IMG/VR virus record: IMGVR_UViG_3300042486_000656
Span: 1 to 44,808 of that record
Strand: one strand, 5' to 3'
DNA length: 44,808 bases
Origin: a virus
Shown piece after piece: positions 32,091 through 37,872 of this stretch (its first letter is position 1; every line of letters begins with the position of its first letter). Below the pieces are notes generated by a model. That model had not been told where the DNA came from and did no database searches. It saw only the letters and a list, made by a program, of their open reading frames with translations. Made by a program: the position numbers and the translations under genes.

Positions 32091-32106
32091 TGTTCCACGT
32101 GAAACA
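32091..32106. promoter_or_regulatory. parS-like site 1 (perfect)
   Basis: TGTTCCACGTGAAACA, identical to the chromosomal parS sequence defined for Bacillus subtilis ParB (Spo0J), which is widely conserved in bacteria. ParB binds such 16-bp inverted repeats and spreads along neighbouring DNA. First site of the tandem repeat. Confidence 0.85.
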
Positions 32107-32157
32107 CGCCCTCCCGCGCTGGAGTGCGCGGGCCTGAGCCCGTGGAACGTCGGCCCC

Positions 32158-32173
32158 TGTTCCACGTGAAACA
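32158..32173. promoter_or_regulatory. parS-like site 2 (perfect)
   Basis: TGTTCCACGTGAAACA, exactly 67 bp after site 1. It opens the second tandem unit. Confidence 0.85.
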
Positions 32174-32224
32174 CGCCCTCCCGCGCTGGAGTGCGCGGGC
32201 CTGAGCCCGTGGAACGTCGGCCCC

Positions 32225-32240
32225 TGTTCCACGTGAAACA
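32225..32240. promoter_or_regulatory. parS-like site 3 (perfect)
   Basis: TGTTCCACGTGAAACA, exactly 67 bp after site 2. The sequence beyond this site is no longer the repeat unit. Confidence 0.85.
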
Positions 32241-32303
32241 CTCGTCCCGGGTTGCGCAATGGATCGATGGGAGCGCGCGAGCAGCGCGCCACTGGCGCGC
32301 GCA

Positions 32304-32319
32304 TGTTCCACGTGAAACG
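32304..32319. promoter_or_regulatory. parS-like site 4 (one base different)
   Basis: TGTTCCACGTGAAACG differs from sites 1-3 only in the last base. It is 79 bp after site 3 and outside the tandem repeat. Confidence 0.8.
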
Positions 32320-32352
32320 TGGCGCTGAGGGACGCGAGAGCAGCGCAGCTGA

Positions 32353-32377
32353 ACTGTACTAGGCACAGTAGTACAGT
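32353..32377. promoter_or_regulatory. Operator-like palindrome
   Basis: A perfect 9-bp inverted repeat ACTGTACTA...TAGTACAGT with a 7-base spacer, the size and form of a dimeric repressor or regulator site. It lies between parS-like sites 4 and 5 and upstream of the rightward promoter. Confidence 0.55.
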
Positions 32378-32462
32378 GGGCGTGGCACACCCCGCCCCCT
32401 TCCACACCTGCACGCTTCCCCCTTTCCCCTTGCGCATCAATACCTTGACTCACACCGCAGCA

Positions 32463-32478
32463 TGTTCCACGTGGAACT
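32463..32478. promoter_or_regulatory. parS-like site 5 (symmetrical variant)
   Basis: TGTTCCACGTGGAACT. The inner 14 bases GTTCCACGTGGAAC are a perfect palindrome, the form used as parS in pseudomonads and other Proteobacteria. Confidence 0.78.
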
Positions 32479-32582
32479 GACCAGCACACACGCCATGCCC
32501 GGCGCCGACGCCCACGCAGGCGCCGATGCCTGGCCCTGCGCGGCAGGGCCGACGAACGGTAGCTCTGGACCGACGAACGGCA

Positions 32583-32611
32583 TTGACACCTGCCCGGCAT
32601 CGGCGTAGTCT
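32583..32611 (+). promoter_or_regulatory. Rightward early promoter candidate
   Basis: A perfect -35 TTGACA (32583-32588), a 17-base spacer and a weak -10 TAGTCT (32606-32611). The predicted start would be about 40 bases before the first early gene at 32656. Weak -10 agreement keeps confidence moderate, and it may need activation. Confidence 0.55.
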
Positions 32612-32655
32612 GTACCCATCGAATCCACACCTTCCAATCCGCTGAGGAACGCGCC

Positions 32656-32874
32656 ATGTGTAACGCCCGCCGCCCGTCCTATCGCTTCACGCTCGGGGCC
32701 TTCCGTCCGTCCCGTGTCGTGCTCGACTTCCTGCCCGGCGCAGCCGAGCGGGCCAGGGCGTCCCTGCGCCGCAAAGCGCAAGGCTACGCCATCAAGCGCA
32801 ACACCCACAAGGCACCGGCCCTGTTCACCATCGGCAACGGCGTTGCCACCATGGACCTGCGGGACGCCCGATGA
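32656..32874 (+). CDS. First early gene, small basic protein
   Basis: The product has 72 residues. ATG 32656 follows GAGGAAC. It begins MCN, the same opening as other small early proteins here. Arg-rich, with RPSRVVLDFLPGAAERARASL and KAPALFTIGNGVATMDL. No family recognised. As the first gene expressed rightward it is a host-takeover candidate by position only. Confidence 0.7.
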   Translation: MCNARRPSYRFTLGAFRPSRVVLDFLPGAAERARASLRRKAQGYAIKRNTHKAPALFTIGNGVATMDLRDAR

Positions 32875-33116
32875 CGCCGCGCGCCCTCGACGCCCTCGCT
32901 GCATTTGTCGTGTCCGCGCTGCTCTTGCTGATGACAGCCGCGCTCGTCAATGCGCGGCGCCACGACAAGGCGGAAGTGTTTCACGTGGAACGCATCGACG
33001 CCAACGGCGTGGCGTGCGTTGCCGTCAAGCACGGGGCGAGCGTCGCCTTGTCCTGCAACTGGCCCGCTGCCGCCCCTAAGTGGTGGCAGCCACAACCCGA
33101 GGAAACGAAGCCATGA
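32871..33116 (+). CDS. Small membrane protein with a parS-like site in its gene
   Basis: The product has 81 residues. One membrane segment at about 9-26 (LAAFVVSALLLLMTAALV), then a short soluble tail with two Cys and Trp pairs (SCNWPAAAPKWW). The parS-like site 6 (32977-32992) lies in codons for VFHVER. Start overlaps the preceding stop (ATGA). Confidence 0.65.
   Translation: MTPRALDALAAFVVSALLLLMTAALVNARRHDKAEVFHVERIDANGVACVAVKHGASVALSCNWPAAAPKWWQPQPEETKP
32977..32992. promoter_or_regulatory. parS-like site 6, inside a coding region
   Basis: TGTTTCACGTGGAACG, whose reverse complement core GTTCCACGTGAAAC equals the core of sites 1-3. It lies within the gene at 32871-33116, some 500 bp from site 5. 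Placement in a coding region makes chance or functional selection both possible. Confidence 0.65.
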
Positions 33117-33388
33117 ACGCATCGAACGAATGCCCCGACTGCCCGCCCCTTCGCGACTATCGCGGCTTGCCGCTCGCCGTCGTCTTGCTCGCCATCGTCG
33201 GCGCAGGCATCGCCCTGCCCGAGGGCAGGGCGCCCACGGCCGACACCAAGGCCGGCCTCACGTGCGACGCCATCCGGGCAGCCGATCCAGGGATCGGCGT
33301 CTACTACGATGACACGCGCGACGTGTGCCACGTGTGGGACGGCTGGGCATGGCGTCCGGTCATCACCAACGAGCCCGACAAGCGGTAG
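33113..33388 (+). CDS. Small membrane protein with cysteine-rich flanks
   Basis: The product has 91 residues with start ATG 33113 behind GAGGAAAC. CPDCPP near the N-terminus, a membrane segment (PLAVVLLAIVGAGIALP), then an exported-looking tail with two Cys (LTCDAIRAADPG, DVCHVWDGWAWRPV). No family recognised. Confidence 0.6.
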   Translation: MNASNECPDCPPLRDYRGLPLAVVLLAIVGAGIALPEGRAPTADTKAGLTCDAIRAADPGIGVYYDDTRDVCHVWDGWAWRPVITNEPDKR

Positions 33389-33406
33389 CAATCGCCCGAC
33401 GAACGG

Positions 33407-33436
33407 TCGACACACCTTCCACCAACGTGCTACAAT
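33407..33436 (+). promoter_or_regulatory. Rightward promoter candidate
   Basis: TCGACA (33407-33412), an 18-base spacer and TACAAT (33431-33436). The predicted start is about 20 bases before the ATG at 33465. This is better supported at the -10 than the promoter at 32583. Confidence 0.6.
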
Positions 33437-33464
33437 GCACACACCAACCAACGAGGAAACCATC

Positions 33465-33737
33465 ATGAGCATGCGCATGCAGCAAATGGAAATGGCCCAC
33501 AAGAACGGCTCGCGTAGCGTCGTCACGCTGATCCCGTGGAATGCCCCGGCCCCTCGTCCATGGGGCGCAGCCTATCGTCAGGTGTTCATTCCGTACACCG
33601 ACGCCGAAATGCGCAACCGCAAGGCCGGAAGCACGAGGCGGGGACACGTCGCCGTCGTGCACAGCAAGAAACTGCGCCCGCTCCCGAACACGCTGACGCG
33701 CCACGGGGGCACGCTCGCCCGCATGCTGGCGGGTTGA
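33465..33737 (+). CDS. Small hypothetical early protein
   Basis: The product has 90 residues. ATG 33465 follows GAGGAAAC and the promoter just upstream. It is Met-rich at the N-terminus (MSMRMQQMEMAHKNG), then SVVTLIPWNAPAPRPWG and AYRQVFIPYTDAEMRNRK, and a basic tail. No family recognised. Confidence 0.65.
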   Translation: MSMRMQQMEMAHKNGSRSVVTLIPWNAPAPRPWGAAYRQVFIPYTDAEMRNRKAGSTRRGHVAVVHSKKLRPLPNTLTRHGGTLARMLAG

Positions 33738-33762
33738 CAGCCCGCCGAATACGTGACACCAT
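33734..33762 (+). promoter_or_regulatory. Possible rightward promoter
   Basis: A perfect TTGACA (33734-33739) with CACCAT (33757-33762) at 17-base spacing, a poor -10. It overlaps the previous stop and precedes the gene at 33806 by about 40 bases. Low to moderate confidence. Confidence 0.4.
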
Positions 33763-33805
33763 ACGCCAACACCAAGCCAACACCACATATCAGAGGACCG
33801 CCGAC

Positions 33806-34363
33806 ATGACTGCTTCCGCCATCTCCGCCACCGCTTCCGCCACGCTTTCCGCCCCCGAATCTGCCCCCGAATCTGCCCCCGCGTCTGCGCCCGCGTCTGC
33901 GCCGGACGTGCCGGCCATCATCACGACGAAGCCGGCCCGTGACTTCCGCAAGATGCTGGAAGAAACCGCAGGTTTCGACATGCTGCTTCACAAGGCTCGC
34001 CCGCAACTGCGCGACGCAGCCAAAAAGGTGTTCACGTCGCCCGTAACGGTGGCGTTCGCTGCTGCGTCGCTGGGCATCGATCTGTCCGTCAAGGGTCTGG
34101 ACCGCGAGGACACCGACGCGCGCGCGTGGGTGCAGCGCGTTCGCGTCACCTTACAGCGCGCGCTCAACGATGCGAATCTGCTGAAGACGGACAGCGGCAA
34201 GGGCCGCAAGAAGGCGCCGCCGGCCGCACAGGGCGCCGACGAAAAGGCCCCTGCCGTCGATGTAGTGCTGTCTCTGCTCCCCAACCTGGCCCCGTCGGAG
34301 CTGGACCGCATCGCCGAGACCGTCGCCGAAATGCTCACGGCGCAGTTGCAGGCTGCCGCCTGA
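33806..34363 (+). CDS. Early protein with Ser-Ala-Pro repeats
   Basis: The product has 185 residues. The N-terminal 50 or so residues contain imperfect SAPE/SAPA repeats (PESAPESAPASAPASAPD), a likely flexible linker. Next comes a folded helical domain (FRKMLEETAGFDMLLHKARP; VTVAFAAASLGIDLSVKGLD), a Lys-rich hinge, and a C-terminal helix (ELDRIAETVAEMLTAQLQ). Repeats and codons here look subject to slippage. No family recognised. Confidence 0.7.
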   Translation: MTASAISATASATLSAPESAPESAPASAPASAPDVPAIITTKPARDFRKMLEETAGFDMLLHKARPQLRDAAKKVFTSPVTVAFAAASLGIDLSVKGLDREDTDARAWVQRVRVTLQRALNDANLLKTDSGKGRKKAPPAAQGADEKAPAVDVVLSLLPNLAPSELDRIAETVAEMLTAQLQAAA

Positions 34364-34380
34364 TCCATCAACCCACTAAC

Positions 34381-34402
34381 GAGCGGGCCGTGGGGCCCGC
34401 TC
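34381..34402 (+). terminator. GC-rich hairpin without U-run
   Basis: A 9-bp perfect stem GAGCGGGCC (34381-34389) / GGCCCGCTC (34394-34402) with a 4-base loop. No U-run follows. It may define a processing or partial termination point between early genes. Confidence 0.5.
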
Positions 34403-34413
34403 AGGACGCCACC

Positions 34414-34569
34414 ATGCAAGCCTATGCACGCCACGCAAGACAGGAAGGAAAGCCAGCGCTCAAGCGGTTCAAGCTGGCCCCGAAGTACGCGCACAACCGC
34501 AGTGAAGGACTCACGCATCGCCGCAACAGGGACAGCGTGTTGCAGGAGGGACGTCCGCATGAACGATGA
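34414..34569 (+). CDS. Small basic protein
   Basis: The product has 51 residues. ATG 34414. Lys/Arg/His-rich (MQAYARHARQEGKPALKRFK). Its end overlaps the next gene start by 11 bases, and its tail carries AGGAGG, the ribosome site of that gene. No family recognised. Confidence 0.5.
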   Translation: MQAYARHARQEGKPALKRFKLAPKYAHNRSEGLTHRRNRDSVLQEGRPHER

Positions 34570-35059
34570 GCTTCGCGAAGCGCTGGACTCTCTATGCGAA
34601 GCCGCATGGGAGACATCGGAGCACACGCTAAACAGCGGTGGATGCGCAGGGTTCGCAGCAATCGCGGCTTCCGTGGTGGCCAAGGTTGCGCCCGCTTACT
34701 CCCCGAGGTGTACAGTGTGCCTGCCCTACTGGAGTAACCCTGACGTTTTCCGCATCGAATGGCGCTTGCGCAAAGAAAACCCGCAAACGCTGCAGGTCTG
34801 GCACGTCGTCTGCTCCATCACGTCTGACGATCAGACGCTCGTCGTTGACGCCGAGCATGGCGTTATGGGGCTTGAAGACTACGCATACAAACGGCCCGAG
34901 CTGGTGCTCGTTGAGGACATCGCCATTCCGCCAGTCTACGCATGGAATGCGTACAAGGTTCGCCATTTGTGGAATAGCACGTTCAAGCGCACCAGTATGC
35001 GCCGAATCAGAGACGCCGCGCGCGCTCGATTCGGGCGGTTCTCCATCGCCCGGGATTGA
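34559..35059 (+). CDS. Hypothetical protein with Cys-His-Asp pattern
   Basis: The product has 166 residues. ATG 34559 with AGGAGG upstream. Residues include NSGGCAGFAAIAASVV (Cys about 29), QVWHVVCSI (His about 82) and TLVVDAEHGV (Asp about 97). The ordered Cys-His-Asp suggests a papain-like/NlpC-like hydrolase, but spacing and the surrounding sequence do not match a family I can name. Treat as hypothetical. Confidence 0.65.
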   Translation: MNDELREALDSLCEAAWETSEHTLNSGGCAGFAAIAASVVAKVAPAYSPRCTVCLPYWSNPDVFRIEWRLRKENPQTLQVWHVVCSITSDDQTLVVDAEHGVMGLEDYAYKRPELVLVEDIAIPPVYAWNAYKVRHLWNSTFKRTSMRRIRDAARARFGRFSIARD

Positions 35060-35071
35060 TGACCGGACACT

Positions 35072-35087
35072 ATTAACAGGAGATAAT
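35072..35087 (+). promoter_or_regulatory. Repeated translation leader, copy 1
   Basis: ATTAACAGGAGATAAT, carrying AGGAG, is repeated exactly at 35753-35768. It stands before TTG 35091, and comparison with the second copy (which precedes ATG 35773) supports TTG 35091 as the true start. Confidence 0.65.
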
Positions 35088-35090
35088 TCA

Positions 35091-35405
35091 TTGGTAAGTA
35101 TGACGCGTTACCGCTGGTATGTGGGGCTCAACATCAACGGCGTCCCGATGTCGCCGGAAGACGCAGCCAAGCGCATCAACGAGGCGAGCGCCTATCTCGC
35201 CGCGACGTGGGGCGGCGTGAACCACCACCGCGCCCGGGGCAGGTGGGAATCCGATCACGAGGACACCGAAGTTTTCGAGGTGCTGACCAATCGCGTATCC
35301 CCGCACCACAGGCTGGCCTATGCGGCAGCGGCCGACCTCAAAACGTGGTTCGATCAACAGGCCGTCCTGTGGACGGCTGAACAGGTGGAGGGCAATTTTG
35401 CATGA
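35091..35405 (+). CDS. Hypothetical protein
   Basis: The product has 104 residues, starting at TTG 35091 (see the duplicated leader). Segments [36 protein letters not shown] and [20 protein letters not shown] suggest an alpha/beta fold with an ACT-like or ferredoxin-like layout. No family recognised. Overlaps the following ATG (ATGA). Confidence 0.65.
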   Translation: MVSMTRYRWYVGLNINGVPMSPEDAAKRINEASAYLAATWGGVNHHRARGRWESDHEDTEVFEVLTNRVSPHHRLAYAAAADLKTWFDQQAVLWTAEQVEGNFA

Positions 35406-35584
35406 ACACCAAGTACGACGAAGTTTCCGCCATCATGGCGTATGAACAGGGCGAGCTGGACGACGACGCGACCATCGAGCTGTTCCAGCATCTGGTCGAC
35501 ACGGGGCAGGCGTGGCAGCTGCAGGGCAGCTACGGCCGCATGGCTGCAGCACTGATCGAAGCGGGCCTGGTAGAACGTCAATGA
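35402..35584 (+). CDS. Small conserved phage protein
   Basis: The product has 60 residues. The pattern [20 protein letters not shown], then [18 protein letters not shown], matches a widespread small phage protein family (annotated as hypothetical/DUF in many genomes). Its function is unknown. It lies in the early arm and overlaps the next ATG by 4 bases. Confidence 0.75.
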   Translation: MNTKYDEVSAIMAYEQGELDDDATIELFQHLVDTGQAWQLQGSYGRMAAALIEAGLVERQ

Positions 35585-35757
35585 TCGCCGACAAGCTCGC
35601 AGCAGCGCTGCGCGAAACCAAGCGCATGTTCGATGGATTTGAGACCCTAAAGGAGACGCGCCCGGCCGTCTACGCCGTTGTTCGTGAAGCGCTCGCCGAG
35701 TACGATGCCGAGCGCTCCATTGAGCGTGACCCCGACACGTCGTCGACACGGCATTAA
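35581..35757 (+). CDS. Small hypothetical protein
   Basis: The product has 58 residues. Helical and charged ([38 protein letters not shown]). Starts at ATG 35581, overlapping the preceding stop, and ends in the repeated leader. No family recognised. Confidence 0.6.
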   Translation: MIADKLAAALRETKRMFDGFETLKETRPAVYAVVREALAEYDAERSIERDPDTSSTRH

Positions 35758-35768
35758 CAGGAGATAAT
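35753..35768 (+). promoter_or_regulatory. Repeated translation leader, copy 2
   Basis: ATTAACAGGAGATAAT, identical to 35072-35087. AGGAG is followed nine bases later by ATG 35773. Duplicated leaders suggest that genes in this array were copied or exchanged together with their ribosome sites. Confidence 0.65.
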
Positions 35769-35772
35769 ACAC

Positions 35773-36069
35773 ATGATCCAGCAAGGTACCAAGATCAAGA
35801 TCGTCCGCGCCTACTGGACGGGCGGACTGTACAAAAACGGCGACGTGCTTACCGTACACCAACAGGAAGTCCTCGGCGTTCTGGTTAAATTCGACACGGC
35901 GAAGGATTACGGACACGGCCCTGGCCTGCTCTACATCATGCGCCACGAGTTCGAGGTGGCGGACGCCATGATCCGCCTGTTCACCGAAATGAAAGAGCGC
36001 GGCCCGTTCTACACGGAACGGTCTGGCATCATCCGCAACAACAACCCGGAGGTGAATCAACATGTGTGA
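35773..36069 (+). CDS. Chimeric member of the EFEV small-protein family
   Basis: The product has 98 residues. Residues 1-59 look like the SH3/KOW-like small proteins nearby (MIQQGTKIKIVRAYWTGGLY, NGDVLTV, VLVKFDTAKD, ending HEFEV). From residue 60 on (ADAMIRLFTEMKERG ... NNNPEVN) it is the C-terminus of the gene at 36268-36633, carried by the 121-bp repeat. The family normally ends a few residues after EFEV, so this gene is a recombination product. Confidence 0.72.
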   Translation: MIQQGTKIKIVRAYWTGGLYKNGDVLTVHQQEVLGVLVKFDTAKDYGHGPGLLYIMRHEFEVADAMIRLFTEMKERGPFYTERSGIIRNNNPEVNQHV

Positions 36070-36071
36070 AT
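35951..36071 (+). repeat. 121-bp direct repeat, copy 1
   Basis: It matches 36524-36644 with one mismatch (C36058 / T36631). It covers codons from the EFEV end of one gene through the C-terminus shared with the gene at 36268, the intergenic ribosome site, and the ATGTGTGAAT start of the next gene. High identity indicates a recent event. Confidence 0.92.
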
Positions 36072-36271
36072 GTGCAGAGCTGAAGCCTGGAAGCAAGATT
36101 CTGATCGTTAGGCCGTGGTTCACTAACGAACTGTACAGCAAGGGAGACATCCTGGAAGTGGCAAATATTGACGCCCCCGGCGTGAAAGTGCGCTTTCCCG
36201 GTTACGTGGATGGCGGCGACGGATCAGACCTGTTCTATCTGTCGTGCACCGAGTTCGAGGTGATCGAGTGA
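36062..36271 (+). CDS. EFEV family small protein (MCE start)
   Basis: The product has 69 residues: MCECAELKPGSKILIVRPW, then YSKGDILEV, VKVRFPGYVDGGDG, ending SCTEFEVIE. It has the length and pattern of a small beta-barrel (SH3/KOW-like), inferred by eye. It starts at the conserved ATGTGTGAAT and overlaps the next gene's GTG start. Function unknown. Confidence 0.7.
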   Translation: MCECAELKPGSKILIVRPWFTNELYSKGDILEVANIDAPGVKVRFPGYVDGGDGSDLFYLSCTEFEVIE

Positions 36272-36633
36272 GCAACGCAACCACGCCCCTCGCCGAGCAA
36301 CAGGACTACACGTCCGTGTGCGGTGAGGACCCTCGGTATCTGCACCTGAATGACGGGGAGAGGGCAGACTTTGCCCGCAGTGAGGCCGCCAACATAGACC
36401 TTGATTGGCGTGTGCGCTACGCCGACGCGGATAGCTGGCGCTCGCCGCTGTGCCCAGGCTGCGCCGTCACCGTGGCGTTCAACATCATGTCGCACTTCGT
36501 GCAGACGCAGGGCATGGACCACGTCGAGGTGGCGGACGCCATGATCCGCCTGTTCACCGAAATGAAAGAGCGCGGCCCGTTCTACACGGAACGGTCTGGC
36601 ATCATCCGCAACAACAACCCGGAGGTGAATTAA
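36268..36633 (+). CDS. Hypothetical protein, donor of the duplicated C-terminus
   Basis: The product has 121 residues, starting at GTG 36268 in the previous stop (GTGA). Segments DARSEAANIDLDW-like acidic region, then CPGCAVTVAFNIMSHFVQTQG with a Cys pair, and the shared C-terminal stretch VADAMIRLFTEMKERGPFY. As its C-terminus is continuous with the rest, this is probably the original copy of the repeat. Confidence 0.65.
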   Translation: MSNATTPLAEQQDYTSVCGEDPRYLHLNDGERADFARSEAANIDLDWRVRYADADSWRSPLCPGCAVTVAFNIMSHFVQTQGMDHVEVADAMIRLFTEMKERGPFYTERSGIIRNNNPEVN

Positions 36634-36644
36634 CATGTGTGAAT
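36524..36644 (+). repeat. 121-bp direct repeat, copy 2
   Basis: Matches 35951-36071 with one mismatch. Here the repeat starts in the middle of a continuous coding region, which suggests this is the source copy. Confidence 0.92.
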
Positions 36645-36841
36645 CCCAGAAGCGTCGAGTCAAGGTCGGCGACGTCATCGAAGTGATCGACGCCAAGCCG
36701 CTGTACGGCGCCGTATACAAGAACGGCGATCGTATGCGCGTCACGCGCCTGTACTACGGCGGCGTTTCCGCGATACAGCGCCGCGGCGAAGAAATCGTCG
36801 GCCTCTACCTGCTTGACACCGAATTCGAGGTGGTGGAATGA
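36635..36841 (+). CDS. EFEV family small protein (MCE start)
   Basis: The product has 68 residues: MCESQKRRVKVGDVIEV, then VYKNGDRMRVTRLYYGG, ending DTEFEVVE. Same layout as the 36062 product. ATG 36635 is in the repeated ATGTGTGAAT context and it overlaps the next ATG by 4 bases. Confidence 0.7.
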   Translation: MCESQKRRVKVGDVIEVIDAKPLYGAVYKNGDRMRVTRLYYGGVSAIQRRGEEIVGLYLLDTEFEVVE

Positions 36842-37086
36842 AGATCACAGTCACGACCGCGCCGCAGCCTTCGTCAGTAACGCCGAAGCCCGGACACCTA
36901 TACAGGCACAGGGATGGGGGTATCTACCTGGCGGCTAAGGTCCGCGGATTGGGTACGCCGTTGGTGTACCTCGGCGGGTTCTCCACTGGCAGCGAAATTG
37001 GCGAGTTCTATGCTGGCCTTGACGGATGGAGGGAGATGGCGCACCGGTTCACCGACCTGGGTCCGGCGCAGGTGACCATCGAATGA
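36838..37086 (+). CDS. Small hypothetical protein
   Basis: The product has 82 residues. Beta-rich pattern (KITVTTAPQPSSVTPKPGHLY, DGGIYLAAKVRG, PLVYLGGFSTG) and a short C-terminal region. Starts and ends overlap neighbouring genes by 4 bases. It may be another small barrel protein, but it lacks the EFEV ending. Confidence 0.6.
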   Translation: MKITVTTAPQPSSVTPKPGHLYRHRDGGIYLAAKVRGLGTPLVYLGGFSTGSEIGEFYAGLDGWREMAHRFTDLGPAQVTIE

Positions 37087-37190
37087 CCTGGAAATACGAC
37101 CTCGCGCTGGCCCTGATGCAATACGCGCTGGGCATCTACTTCTTCGTCAGCGGCTGCCGCAAGTGCTGGTCCCCGTCACAGCTCCGGTGA
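37083..37190 (+). CDS. Tiny membrane protein (35 residues)
   Basis: ATG 37083 overlapping the preceding stop. Membrane segment DLALALMQYALGIYFFVSG, then CRKC and a short tail. It overlaps the next GTG start by 4 bases. An early tiny membrane protein, function unknown. Confidence 0.5.
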   Translation: MTWKYDLALALMQYALGIYFFVSGCRKCWSPSQLR

Positions 37191-37333
37191 TCCGTGACAT
37201 GTTCGATCGCCTGCAGCTCGGGAAGGCGCAGCTGTTCCTGGTGACGTACGGCCAGGTGCTGGGCGGCGCTGCCTTGCTCACCGGCCTGCTGATGCTCGTG
37301 CTGCTCGACACGAGTGGATGGACGCTGCTGTAA
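37187..37333 (+). CDS. Tiny membrane protein (48 residues)
   Basis: GTG 37187 in the GTGA overlap. An amphipathic start (VIRDMFDRLQLGKAQLFLV) precedes a membrane segment (VLGGAALLTGLLMLVLLD). Its coupling to the 35-residue membrane gene suggests that they work together. Confidence 0.5.
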   Translation: MIRDMFDRLQLGKAQLFLVTYGQVLGGAALLTGLLMLVLLDTSGWTLL

Positions 37334-37361
37334 CCTTCTCTGGATATGGGAGTGAATTAAC

Positions 37362-37583
37362 ATGTGTGAATCGAAACAGAATCGTGTGAACGCTTCCTGC
37401 TCCATCCGCAGCGTCAGGCCGGGCGACAAGATTCGCATCGTCACCAAGTGGACGCGCTACGAACCCTACGAGGTTGGCGACATCCTGCACGTCGATTCCG
37501 TGGAGCGCGACGGCGTGCGGGGGTACGGCCTGGTCGCCAATGAGGCGACGTTCATTCACAACAACGAATTCGAGGTGATCTGA
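37362..37583 (+). CDS. EFEV family small protein (MCE start)
   Basis: The product has 73 residues: MCESKQNRVNASCSIRSVRP, GDKIRIVTKWTRYEPYEVG, DILHVDSVERDGVRG, ending NNEFEVI. Third clear family member, again at ATGTGTGAAT. The next gene begins one base after its stop. Confidence 0.7.
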   Translation: MCESKQNRVNASCSIRSVRPGDKIRIVTKWTRYEPYEVGDILHVDSVERDGVRGYGLVANEATFIHNNEFEVI

Positions 37584-37584
37584 C

Positions 37585-37872
37585 ATGTGTAACAATATCG
37601 AAAACGCCGCCGGTTTCAAGGTGGGAGACACCGTCTACCTGACCGACGACACCCGCTCCAAACGCCCCATGCGCGTCACTGCTCACGGCCATGACTATGT
37701 CGATCTGGAGGACGAGTCCACGGGTGCCTGGGAAGCAGCATGGAACAGCGAAGTGCGCCGCGCCTCGCTCGAAAACGTAGTCAAGGCCGCGAACGGTATC
37801 GGCCCTGGTGCTGGCCCTGGCGCGCGCCTGGCCGCAACGCTTCGCGCCCTCGGCAAGAAGCTGAAGTCCTGA
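37585..37872 (+). CDS. Related small protein (MCN start) with extended C-terminus
   Basis: The product has 95 residues. MCNNIENAAGFKVGDTVYLT, RPMRVTAHGHDYVDLEDEST resembles the same barrel pattern, then a basic Gly/Ala-rich tail (GPGAGPGARLAATLRALGKK). It lacks the EFEV ending. The stop overlaps the next ATG (TGATG). Confidence 0.65.
   Translation: MCNNIENAAGFKVGDTVYLTDDTRSKRPMRVTAHGHDYVDLEDESTGAWEAAWNSEVRRASLENVVKAANGIGPGAGPGARLAATLRALGKKLKS

Larger units (their letters stand above)
32091..32240. repeat. 67-bp tandem repeat bearing parS-like sites (2.2 copies)
   Basis: Two identical full units (32091-32157 and 32158-32224) plus the first 16 bp of a third. Each unit starts with the 16-bp parS-like site. 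It then contains a stem CCCGCGC-tggagt-GCGCGGG, the adjoining stem GGGC-ctga-GCCC, and a half-site-like CGTGGAAC. The two units show no differences, which points to recent duplication or selection. Confidence 0.92.
31767..32655. other. Divergent noncoding hub between the two transcription arms
   Basis: An 889-bp stretch without a convincing gene (open frames in it are repeat-derived). From left to right it holds four leader hairpins, the leftward promoter, a T-rich tract near 32000, pyrimidine-rich sequence, three perfect parS-like sites in a 67-bp tandem repeat, two more variant sites, a 9-bp palindrome and a rightward promoter candidate. Repeats, hairpins, and the divergent arrangement would also suit a replication origin, but no A+T-rich unwinding element is clear. 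Confidence 0.8.

Noticed and set aside
32091-32240. CRISPR-like array
   Set aside because: The repeat is a simple tandem of identical 67-bp units with no distinct spacers and only two full copies.
31933-32657. Minus-strand open frames in the hub
   Set aside because: They repeat the same residues because of the tandem repeat and variant sites, have no ribosome sites, and read through the parS-like elements.
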